Assembly: GCA_001465935.1 (NCBI GenBank)
Contig: LNKV01000117.1
Span: 1-33,544, forward strand
Direction of reading: 5' to 3'
Origin: Clarireedia homoeocarpa
Taxonomy: Eukaryota; Ascomycota; Leotiomycetes; Helotiales; Rutstroemiaceae
Length of the DNA: 33,544 nt
Numbering within the stretch: position 1 is the stretch's first letter; every line of letters starts with the position of its first letter. Positions 23,366 through 33,544 of this stretch are shown here, in pieces. The translations under genes were made by a program, and so were the position numbers. The notes under the pieces are model-generated. The model was given only the letters and a program-made list of their open reading frames with translations, did no database searches and was not told the origin of the DNA.

Positions 23366-26300
23366 TAAAAAATAAATTATAATATATCTATAATTATTAG
23401 ATAATAGATTATTAGCTAGATATAAGCTTATTGATAATGATTAGTAATAAATAAGATCTTCTATTTATAGTTAATAGAAAGTTAAATTAGTATATTAAGA
23501 TTTTAAATTATCAGTTACTAACTCTTTATTTTTATATAACTTATTATTTATTAACTATTTTTTTTTCCTCTTACTATTATTTGATTATTATCTATTAACT
23601 ATAATCTAACTATCTATAAGCCTTAGTAAAAGTACTAAAATTAGATCTTAAATATATTTAATTATCTATTTTCAATTTTCTATTTAAAGTTTATTTATTA
23701 TTTATATATTAGTAACTATTTTCCTAATTTTTTCTAATTCTAAACTTACTTCTCGAAAACTATCTATTAGCTCTTTAAATATATAATCTATAATCGGTTT
23801 TATTTTATTAAAATTTAAATACTAATCTAGTATTTATTCAAGCTTTTTTTAATATTTAATAAGTCTAGATTTATAATATCGAGGCTAATAGATTTATAGT
23901 TTCTTCTAAGTTAAGTCCTAAAGCTACTTTATACTATATTTAATATCTAGTTAGTTTTTTATTAGTAAGTTAATTAGTTGTCGATAATAAACCTTTATTA
24001 TTATAATTTATTTTTACTGATTTTTCTAAAAGAATTTACTAGTTTATAGATAAGATATAATCTAATTAGTTATAATAAAATAATATTTAAATTACTCTCT
24101 AAATTCCTCTATTATTATAGCTCTATCTCGTTATTCAAGTAGTTTATTAATCTAGTAAAAGAGAATATAAAAGAGGATATTATTTTATTATTAATAGTTA
24201 TTTTACTAACTATTTAAGAAGTCCTAGATAAATAAAATAAGAGTTTTAATTAATTGATTTGTTATCCGATTAATACTAACTAACTGAAGATTCTATATCG
24301 ATTTCCAAGTTAATAGATATTTTATTTTAATCTAATAGAGAAATATAATATCTTAAATAGCTTCTTTATAGTAATCTTCTTGAAATTCTAATTTAAAATA
24401 ATTCTAAACCTCTTTATAGAATATATATATTATAATAAGATAGAAATATTCAATAAAGATATATTAATAATCTTTATTATTATTATATTATATTAGCTAG
24501 TAGCTAATAACTTCTATATATATATAATCGTCTTTAGCTTTATCTATTTATAAGAAATTCTTCTAGTAATTAGTATAAAGTATATTACTATTAAATATTA
24601 TTTAGTTAATAAATTATAAGCGAAATATTATTGTTTTCTAATCGATTCGAGGTTTTAACTATATATACTTAAACTTAACTTATATAGTTTATAATTCTAT
24701 TTTGAATATTTTAGATACTCTTCTTTATTATTAAAACTTTTCTTTCTAGAGATTATTTAATTATATAATAAGTATTGAATTGAAAATAAATAGTAGTACT
24801 TATAATAATATAGTTATTAATTTATAATATTTATAATCTACTTAAATCTTTACTTCTAAACTCAATATCTACTTGAAAACTATAATAAACTTATTTATAT
24901 TTTTATATAAATAAATCAAGAAATCCAAAGTAGATAGTAAGTATATATATTATAAATTATTAAAGGTAATATTATAAATTCGAGTCTAGTTATTTATATT
25001 CTTTATAAAAGTTCGTATTCGATCTATAAAAATAAATATAATTTAATTCTTCTTTCAAGTACTAAAAGTTTATTATTATTTTTCAACTATTAAGTGATTT
25101 AGTTACGATTTACTAGTTAAATAACTTTAATATAAAATAGAATCTATAGCTAACTTTACTCGATCTTATTATTAAAATATCTATTTTATTTTAGAATCTT
25201 ATACTAATTATCTTAAATAAAGATTACTAAAAAGCTTTATTTAAATTATATCGAAAAGTTCTTTAATACTATTATAAACCTAACTATATACTTAACTTTC
25301 TTATTGATAACGAGATAATAAAAATATATTTAATATTAAATTGCTAATATCTTATAATATAGTTATAGAATAGAGAATAGGAATAATATATTAATCTAGT
25401 TTATTATATTTAGTCTATTAAGTATAAAACTCTAAATAACAAATTTTTAATAAATAGATAATAACTAGTAGATTAGTCTTAGCTTGCTAATAATATAATA
25501 TATAATCGATAATAGTTATTTCTTTATTTAGATCTAACTAGATATTATTATAATCGATATATATAAAATCAAGTATAGTTATTAGAAGTCTTTTAAATAT
25601 CTTTTAGACTTTAGATAAAGTATTATAAAAAAACCGAAATTTAGTATTTTTATTTAAAAAAAATAACTTTACTTTATAATAAATAGTATATTTAAATTTA
25701 ATTAATTATTATTATATCTCTTATTAGATAGTAACTAGACTTTGTAAATATAAAGAATAATAAAGTAATAATAGTTAATCTTCTATTTTATTTATATTTA
25801 TATATATAGATCGCTTTGTATAATAGGCTTGTATTTTCAATCGAATATAATCTTAAGAGTAAAATAAATATTAGCGACTTATTAATAAGATATAATAAAA
25901 AATACTAGGAAGTAATAGCGAATCAGTCTAGATTTATAAGAGATAATATAGTTGACTACTACTTTTTCTAGAGAAATTTATTAGCTTATCGAGATTATAT
26001 ATTCGAAGAAAGAAAATATAAAGACTAATATCTTTATATTCTAATATTCGACTAAGATAATAATATAAAACTTTCTATAACTTAACTTTAAATACTTTTT
26101 CGCTTTTTTTAAAATCGTAATAAACTTTAGTATAAAGATAAAAATTAATATAAATATTTATATAGAAGTAAGGGAAAAGGTTGATATCTATCCCCTAGTA
26201 GATAATAATAAAACTATAAGTAAATTCTAGAAAGCTATCGATATCAAAGCGAATTGTTAATAAACTAGATATTATTTTAGAATAAGAAATATATATATAA

Positions 26301-27268
26301 AAAATATATTTATTATAAATAGATACTTTATTACTAGTAACTTCTTTACAATTCACTAACAAATCGATATTATAATTATCAAGAAATTTCAATTAATTTA
26401 ATATAGAAGAACTTTCTTATTAAGTTTTATTTAAGAAGTTAGATTTATTTATAATAGTTAGAATAGAAGATCTTTATAACTAATATATATATTTATTTAA
26501 ACTAGTATACTACTAACAATATTCTAGTAAATTATAATTAAAATACTAATAAGATTTCTCTAGATATTTATCTAATTAACAATTATTAAATTAAAATAAA
26601 TAGTTATATAGCTCTTTAGCTAAATCTACTTTAAACTTATCTAATATAGATATTTCTTATTATAATTAAGTTTTGACTTTATCAACTTCTTTAATATCGC
26701 TAATATTCTATTTATTACTTATATAACTTTTATTATTATTTATATTATCTTCGATATTTAATAACTAGAACTTATCTTCTTCTTTATTATTTTAACTTTA
26801 TCTATTATCTTTATATTCGCTAATAAAATCAGACTTTTTATCTTCTATTTTATTAATAAAACTAGATTTATTATCCTTTTCTTTATTAGTAGAATTATAC
26901 TTACTACTTTTATCTTTATTTATAAAATTAACTTATCTATCCTCTTTTTCAATTATTAACTATTATTTATTAGAACTTATACTATCTATATCCTTATTAT
27001 TATTAGAAAACTGGTTATTAAGATTAAGGTTTAATATATTAGGTAATTCGATAGTATCGAGAGAGAGATTTAAAGGCGAATTACTTATAATAGTTATAGA
27101 ACTATTAACTAAATTAGAAATAATATACTATCGAATAGGCGACGAAATACTAGTTAAATCGCGAATATTTAAAATTAAAATATCGAATATCTTCTAAATA
27201 GGAACTAGATCAGGAGAGTTATAAAAAGTTATTATATTAGTATTTAGAGAGATAATAGATAGATCTAT
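23330..27268 (-). pseudogene. RIP-destroyed coding region of the arm element (right copy), family unknown
   Basis: Mirror of the left-arm frame, at identical relative coordinates and without net indels. It starts at an ATA at 27,268-27,266 within agatagatctat and ends at the same conserved TGA. The longest stop-free piece is 26,195-26,392, again opening with TTG. Compared with the left copy, the 65-residue segment has changes such as Ala/Val, Arg/Cys, Glu/Lys, Ile/Thr and Gly/Glu, all from transitions. At the end of that piece the right copy reads TAC-TAG-GGG where the left reads TAT-TAA-AAG, which suggests an original Tyr-Trp-Gly-like sequence. The family is unknown, as for the left copy. 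The combined pair carries more of the ancestral sequence than either alone. Confidence 0.7.
23585..23676 (-). repeat. 92-bp direct repeat inside the right arm, copy 1
   Basis: Mirror of 21,899-21,990, 311 bp from its partner copy. It differs from that copy by transitions such as gctttag/gccttag. Confidence 0.85.
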
Positions 27269-28014
27269 TAAAAAGATACTATTAATATTAAAAGTTATTT
27301 AAAGATAAATTAAAAAAAAAAAAATAAAGAATTAGATAAGAAAATATTTATAATATTAGATCTATTAGTAAGAGACTAGATAGAAAGATATTCGAGAATT
27401 AAAAGTAATTAGAAAGCGATTAGTAAGGAAAATACTAATAAATCAATATCGAAGTCTAATAAAAAAGAAAAAAAACTAGATACAAATTATTTTATTTTTT
27501 AAAGCGATTAGAGAGTAACTAGAAAGAAAGACTCTTAAAAATTTATAATTACTATTAGGCTAATCGCTAGTAGTTTAAAAGATAGAAGAAATAAAAATAG
27601 TACTTAGTTATAAACTTTCTATTTTTTATAAATCCTCTTTTATAAAATTAACTAGACCTGATTGAATATAAATAAAAGAATAAGATAAAGTTAAACTAGA
27701 AATAAAATAAAAGATATTTATTATAAGAATCTAAGTATACTAACGAACTAATCGCTTATTTATATAAGATCGTCGTTTAACTAATAAAAGTTTAAATTAA
27801 AATATAATTATAGAAGAATAATAATAAAGAATAAAGCTATTTTATAATAAATTTATATAGAAAAGATAATAATATAAAAGGTAAATACGATAATATAGAA
27901 AAGTAAATAAAAAGAAATAAATAAAATATAATCAATAAAGAGTTTATAATAAAATAGTAATTATATAATAAAATAGTTTACTATTTTAAGAATAATATAC
28001 TTTTTACTTACTAG
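27269..28014 (-). other. Non-coding leader upstream of the arm frame (right)
   Basis: Mirror of 17,561-18,306. No gene was seen. A small cluster of differences from the left copy lies around 27,515-27,540, where a few substitutions do not look like simple RIP. Confidence 0.55.
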
Positions 28015-28201
28015 AATCTGACCTAGATAAGTAAAAGTTATATAATAAAATAATTTACTCTTTTAGACAAGATTAATATAACTTGATAATAAGTTAGTAT
28101 AAAGTTATATACAATTAAAAAACTAATTAAGATTGATTAAAAGATAATTAGATAGTAGTTTAATTATTAATTAATAGAAATAATAAAGTTTAATATATAG
28201 T

Positions 28202-28202
28202 N
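28202..28202. other. Single ambiguous base (N)
   Basis: One N lies 11 bases inside the probable outer end of the right arm. Pairing with the left arm predicts T here. It could be an ambiguous consensus call or a join between contigs. Confidence 0.95.
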
Positions 28203-28339
28203 AAATTATATTTTTATAATTTTATTCTTTTTATTATATATACTTTATTTTATTTATCTTTAATCTATTAACTTTTTCTTAATCCTTTATATAAACCTTG
28301 AACTCTAATAATATAATCGACTTTAAAGAATTTATAAAA

Positions 28340-29930
28340 TATAAGAAAGTTATTTTAATTTTAATAAATTAAGACTTTGACTTAGTTAATTTAGAATAAT
28401 ATATAGTTAAATAGATTTTTACTTAGATTACTATCTAGATTATATAAAGTAGATTAAACTAAAATTATAACTATATATTATAAACTATTTTTTATAATAA
28501 TTTTAAAGACTAAATAGAGTAAATATTTAATCTAGTTAATTTAAATCTTCTTTATAATTATAGATATATTTTATTTTAAATATAGTTTAAATTATTAAAT
28601 CTATTAATTATATATATATATAAATTTTTAATAAATTTATTAATATTAAGAAATATCTAGAATAGAAAATTAAAAATATTAAAAAGTACTTTTATATAAT
28701 AAGATTTATTAACTTTTAGTTTATATAAAAAAATATTAATTTACTTTCTTTTATACTTTCTATTATTTCTTTAAAAATAACTTTTTTAATTATATCTATT
28801 TCTCTTATAACTTTTTTTATTCTATTTATAACTTTATTTATAACTCTAGTATTTTAATAAGAATAAACAATCTCGGTTTTAAATAAAATACTAAATAATT
28901 ATTTTATATACTTTATATTAACTTTTTATTTTACTAAAACTGTTTTACTATTAATTATATATAAAAGAAATAATATCTCTAAACTCTTTAATAATTTAAT
29001 AAAGATTCTTTTAAATAAGAAGTATAAATATAATAATAAAATATATAATATTTTAGAAAATAAATTATATATTTTCTATAACTATTATATAAAAGTTAGT
29101 TTATTAATAGATTATTTTTATTTTAGTTTTTCTATACTACTTTATAATTATATACTATATTTTTATTATAATAAGATTTTTAAATATTTATATAATTTCT
29201 ATATAATAGTTATTATAATTAGAGAGTACTTTAAAATAGAAAAAAATAAATAATTCTATTTATTTAAATAAAAAGAGATTATATACTTTTTTATATAAAA
29301 AGAGAACTTTATTAAATCTAAGTTAGAATATTTAAAGATATTCTTTAATTATTTTTATATATTATAAAAAAGTCTCTTAATTAAATATTAGAATAAATTC
29401 TTTTTATATAACTAAGTTCTTAATATTTATTAAAGTATTTTAAAATATAACTTTATATTATATAAACTAATTTATATATTTAAATCTATTTATTTAGATT
29501 TAAGATCTATAATCGAAATAGTAGTATATATAAGAGAGTATATAATATAAATATAATATACTAATAAATAATATTAAATCGATCGAAAATATTAAAACAG
29601 ATTTAATTATATATAAATAAATAATTAAATAATAATAAGATTTCCGAAAAGAAAATAGTTCTTAGACTTTTATATAAAAAATAAGAATTAGTCTTTAAAC
29701 TCTTATATAAAAGATAGAAATTAGAAGAATATAAAATATTATATTTATAAACAAACTAGCTATTTCGCTAAAATATACTCTTATATAAAAAAAACTAAAA
29801 TATATAATTATATTAGCTATTAGTACTTATAAAAAAAAGAAGAAGATAAAGAAATAGAATAGTTTTTATAAAAAAAGAAGTAAAAAGATAATAAGGATTT
29901 AAATAATATAAAGGAATAAGAACTTTTATT
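28340..29930 (+). pseudogene. Degraded gag region of the copia-like element
   Basis: After removing RIP-type changes mentally, the text resembles fungal copia gag. A likely N-terminal piece begins near 28,371 (Lys-Thr-Leu/Asp-Phe-Asp-Leu-like). A long central domain runs about 28,960-29,600. A CxxC-like zinc-knuckle region lies around 29,645-29,710, where the expected Cys and Trp positions now read as stops, Tyr or other codons. Many stops are TAA/TAG at expected Gln/Trp positions. Frame changes within this region were not fully tracked. In copia elements Gag forms the virus-like particle and binds the element RNA; this copy cannot encode it. Confidence 0.6.
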
Positions 29931-29999
29931 CGATTAATTCTTTATAGAAATAAAAGTAATTAATAATAATTAAACTATTTAAATTCTTAATAATTTTAA

Positions 30000-31470
30000 T
30001 ATAATATATAGTATTATTTATTATAATCTTAATAAATAGAAAGTATTATATAATAAAGTATTTATATTTAAGAAATAATATTTATTAATATAATTTTAAA
30101 AGATTATATTTAATAATAGAGTTATAAATATATTAACTATTAATAAAATATAATTTCAGATATTATAATAATAAGATTTATTTATTATTTTAGTTTATAT
30201 AAAAAATAATAATTATATAATTTATTTTAATAAAGAAATAATAGAAATAAAAAGAATAGTTATTATATAAATACTAATTAGTTTTATAACTTTTTATATT
30301 ATAATTATAAATATTTTATTTCTTTATTATATTTAAGATATAAATAAAATAAATATATAATTTAATAACTTAAAGAATATCTTTATTTAAAAAAAGAATA
30401 TTATATTTATTATATATAAATAAAGATATTTATAAATACTTTTATAATAATCAGATATAATCGTTTAAACTTAATTTACTAAAGTTAAATTTAAATAATT
30501 ATATTATTAATTTAGATATTTATTTATATAAAAACTAATATAATTACTAAAGAAAATAGAATATAATAATATCGATTATTATATAATCGAATATTTAAAT
30601 AAATTCTATAATTATTATCAACTAAATATAAAGTTGTTTAGATAATTTTAGTTTATAATTAAAAATAAAATCGAATTTAACTACTCGATTATTATTAATA
30701 TTATATATCTAAATAAATTCTTAATTTTATATATTATAAACAAAATTATTATATTTAATATAATTTAGTTCTTAAAAGATATTAATATTTATATAATATA
30801 AAATACTTTTTAAATATATTAGATCGATATCTATCTAAGTTTATTAGATTATATTATATATAATATAAATATAATATTTATATTCTAAAAATATAGATAG
30901 AATATATATATAATAGTAAATAAAATAAAAAAAATATTAATAAAAGTATATAATAATATTAATAAAATAGAGAAATATTATTAACTTTTTAAATATTTAT
31001 ATAAGATTATTAGAAATAAAATAAAAGAAGAAAATATTTTAAGAAAGATTGTTTTATAGATAATTATAAAAGTAATAAATAATATAGTTAAACTAAATAA
31101 TTTTATATTAACTCTTTTTATTTTTAGAATATACTCGAGAATAAATCAAATATCAATTTTATTCTAGTTAATAATTATATAAGTTTAAGTAGTTCGGACT
31201 ATAATAATAGAAATTAAAAAGATTAATATTTAGTATTAAGTTAAAAAAACTTTAAATATAAAGAATAACTTTTAAATAATAAAGATATTTAATCTTTTTT
31301 TATAATTAAATATAAAAGTCTAATAAGAAAAGAAAGATTAGACTAATCTCTTTAAATTTTTAATAATTAATAAAGAAACTTATATTATTAAACTCTTTAT
31401 TAATCTAACTAACTTTTATATAATAGTTATAAAATTATTCTTTCTAGAAGAAATTAAAGAGATAGAAATT
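30000..31470 (+). pseudogene. Degraded protease and integrase region of the copia-like element
   Basis: One frame (positions equal to 1 modulo 3) spans the region. A probable protease active-site stretch lies near 30,090-30,120, where the expected D-T/S-G reads Asn-Asn-Arg. The integrase zinc-binding HHCC appears as Tyr codons at 30,502, 30,517, 30,607 and 30,616. The catalytic D-D-E align with Asn (30,697), Asn (30,862) and Lys (30,943). After the core come the conserved stretches corresponding to the 'LVPTLLVFGAYPR' block (about 31,100) and the beta-strand-rich C-terminal domain ending near 31,460. The spacing of these landmarks fits the family well, so identification is firm although no residue of the metal-binding triad survives. 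Confidence 0.85.
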
Positions 31471-31689
31471 TATATAAAAAATCAATTAGAATTAAATTTA
31501 AAAGAAAAAGTGAAAATAAAGTAAATATATTTAATAAAATAATTAATTCTCTAAGTTATTATCTTGTTTAAGAAAATAAAAATATTTATTATTAAAAAAA
31601 ATAAAACAACTTAGAACTTTTAGTTAAATTTTATATATAAAATATAATTATAATTAAAAGACCTTTATTTTAAATAGTATAATAAAAAA

Positions 31690-33195
31690 AATTAATAGTT
31701 TAATTATATAAGAAATCTTCGAATTTATTAAATATAATTTAATAATCTATATTAAACGAATCTTTAACTTTTAGTTTATTAACGAAGTTAAAGATAAGAT
31801 AATAATAATTCTATATAAAAAGTTAAAGTTAATAATATAAATATATAATAATATTAGAAAAGAAAGTATCTTAATATAATTACTAACTATTTAATATATA
31901 AACTAGAGAATTATTTTAATACTAGTCTCTTTATTTTATATAAAAAGAATTAAACTAACTTTTTAAGATATTACTTAAATATATATATAGTTAGTATTAT
32001 TTCTGAATTAACTAATTTTAGTATAACTATTTAAAGAGATTTAAATAAACTATCTTTCTAATATAATTATAATTATCTATAAACTTTTATATAGAATATT
32101 AGAATTAGGAATATACTAATAAATTATATATTATAATTACTATAAAGATAAATTAAATATAGAACTTATTTTATATAATCTTTATCTTTTAATCTTTAAA
32201 AACTCTAAAGTATTTATAATAATAATAATATAAATAGATAATATTCTAATTCTAAAAATAAGAAGTTTAAATAAAAAAAAGAAAAAAAATTAAAATAAGT
32301 AAATTTCTAAATAAAACTAATTAAAAAACTTTTATATAAAATATCTTTAATCTTCAATAAATATAAACTATAAATTAAAAATAAGAATCTTAGTTTTATA
32401 TAAAATAAATAAAAGTAGAAGATTAAGTTTATAAATCTTAAATCTAAAAATTATTTAATTAAGTATTATAAATAATATACTCGAGAAATATATCTTTTAA
32501 ATATTTATTAATTAGAAATAAACTTCGATTTATTAATTATAATATAGTATTAAGAACTCTTATATAATAAAATTAAAGTTCTAAATAAATAATTAAAATA
32601 GTAAATCGAGAATTTAAATAAAGAAATATATTATATCTTTTTAGAATTATAAATAATAAAACTCTTTGTATTTATAAATAGATTATTTACTAATAATAAA
32701 GATCTTAGTTTATAATTTAAATATAAAATCTTTTTAATAAATAAATATTTATATAAAAGTTCAAATAATATATTTAGAATAAAAAGTAATTTAATCTATT
32801 AAAGTAGTATAAAGAATAAATATATAATTTAGAGTATATTAATATCTGAGATTTATAAAATAGTTACTAATATCGATTTAATAATTATAATTAGTTATAT
32901 AATTTAAATAATTGTTAAGTAGTTAGAACTTCTAATACTATTAACTATTATTTATATAAACTTATACTCTTTATATAACTATTTTATAAAACTTAAAATA
33001 ATAAAAAAGAAATAATTAATAATTGATATTATAACTCTATATTAATTATATAAAAGAAAAGAGTTAATAGAAATCTAATAAATTAAAAATAATAATAACT
33101 TTATTAATATAATAATTAAAAGAATAGCGAATAAAATATTAGAAATAATAATTAATATAAATAAATTTATTATCTAAATAAAAGAGTAAATTATA
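31690..33195 (+). pseudogene. Degraded reverse transcriptase and RNase H of the copia-like element
   Basis: RT starts near 31,690; a Phe-Ile-Asn-Glu-Val-Lys-Asp-Lys stretch at 31,775 is the usual entry block. The 'PLYGIPE.G' block reads LLYRILELGIY from 32,084. The catalytic DD at 32,237-32,242 is gataat, Asp-Asn, from GATGAT by a single TpG-to-TpA change. A one-base frame offset follows between about 32,243 and 32,262: upstream codons are in frame 2, downstream in frame 1. RNase H begins near 32,660 with FVFINRLFTNNKDL, in which the first catalytic Asp is now Asn (32,677). The Ser-Glu-Ile-Tyr motif (about 32,845) survives. The final conserved block, corresponding to 'DNPADAMTK', lies near 33,085-33,125. 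Confidence 0.88.
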
Positions 33196-33544
33196 TAATA
33201 ATAAAAAGTAATATTAGAAAGAAGAATTTTATTTATTTAAGTTTTTTATTTAGTTTTCTTAAAGTATAAATTAAGAAGTATAATATAATTATTTGAATTT
33301 TCTTTATATTATTTTTATTATAATTATTTACTAAACTTATCGAATAAATAAAAAATATATTTTATATATAATAAGAATTAATAGAAATTAGAAAGCCTTT
33401 TAGTTTTATAAAATAGAAACCTACTATTTATCTCGAGTATTATATAAAGGTTAAAATTAAACTTAAGTACTATTTAATAATTATATATAAACTTATAATA
33501 AATTAAAGGAATTATATTTATAAATAAAAAGAAAGTTTTATATA
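33196..33544. other. Sequence after RNase H, possible 3' LTR
   Basis: In copia elements the 3' LTR follows shortly after the RNase H end, so this stretch is the expected place. No matching 5' copy or polypurine tract could be shown, and the window ends inside it. Nothing else is recognisable. Confidence 0.35.

Larger units (their letters stand above)
23140..28213 (-). repeat. Right arm of about 5.07-kb inverted repeat
   Basis: Mirror of 17,362-22,435. The match is exact in register up to 28,201 and probably continues through the single N at 28,202 to 28,213, where 10 of 12 further positions pair. Beyond 28,213 it stops abruptly and copia-element sequence begins. Some sites are less mutated than the left arm: near 26,180 this copy keeps gggg and cccc runs that are AT-rich on the left. 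The two copies therefore carry independent mutations. Confidence 0.95.
28214..33544 (+). mobile_element. RIP-inactivated Ty1/copia-like LTR retrotransposon
   Basis: Remnants of gag, protease, integrase, reverse transcriptase and RNase H follow in that order, which is the copia order (integrase before RT). All are on the + strand. The conserved blocks match the fungal copia-like polyprotein family as I know it: a zinc-binding integrase start, an integrase core, a PLYG-I-PE-type RT block, a DD motif, and RNase H with an F-V-F-x-D-x-x-F-x-NN-K-D block. Every enzyme centre is hit by C-to-T or G-to-A changes. The element begins where the right inverted arm ends, so its 5' LTR is truncated, unresolved or absent. 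I could not match a 3' LTR to any 5' copy. Confidence 0.85.

Noticed and set aside
26195..26392. 65-residue stop-free frame in the right arm as a small gene
   Set aside because: Same reason: it is the mirror copy of the left fragment, differing only by transitions.
17362..28213. Inverted repeat as a simple assembly mirror artefact
   Set aside because: The arms differ at about one base in eight in the sampled segment. A mirrored contig would be identical. The arrangement across the gap still needs read support.
1..33544. Mitochondrial or other naturally AT-rich genome
   Set aside because: There are no respiratory-chain, rRNA or tRNA genes and no intact frames. The specific loss of CpA/TpG with CpG retained points to RIP of nuclear repeats.

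Overview
The window looks like a fungal (Pezizomycotina-type ascomycete) AT-rich repeat block destroyed by repeat-induced point mutation (RIP). TpG and CpA are almost absent while CpG survives: by eye the first 600 bases hold about two CpA, no TpG and three CpG. TpA is in large excess. Because ATG contains TpG, nearly all start codons are gone, and CAA, CAG, CGA and TGG codons have become stops. I see no intact gene, tRNA, rRNA or CRISPR array. What remains are long, mostly indel-free reading frames full of TAA and TAG, plus tandem arrays.

Layout: (a) 1-10,070 is extremely AT-rich sequence I could not assign, with several short tandem arrays. (b) 10,070-12,860 is a tentative degraded + strand frame ('X') carrying an 80-bp direct repeat at a 1,900-bp offset. 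(c) 12,961-14,165 holds a TpG/CpA-retaining minisatellite present in both orientations around a 400-bp spacer. (d) About 14,420-17,105 is a second tentative degraded + strand frame ('Y'). (e) 17,075-17,560 is a 243-bp tandem duplication with the only G-rich motif in the window. (f) 17,362-22,435 and 23,140-28,213 are two arms of a roughly 5.07-kb inverted repeat around a 704-base assembly gap. Each arm carries a degraded frame of about 1,312 codons for a protein family I do not recognise. (g) About 28,214-33,544 is a RIP-disabled Ty1/copia-like retrotransposon on the + strand (gag, protease, integrase, reverse transcriptase, RNase H), the only element I can name with confidence.

The pieces are connected. 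The inner edge of each arm, next to the gap, is a copy of part of frame X (11,327-11,467), so the gap probably contains more X-like sequence. The arms pair exactly (left position + right position = 45,575) from the gap to the outer breakpoint. In a 198-bp segment compared by hand they differ at 25 positions, all transitions. That is what is expected when duplicated DNA is mutated by RIP, and it argues against an assembly mirror artefact. There is no evidence of a functioning gene system here; the best novelty candidates are the unidentified arm protein and the inverted structure.
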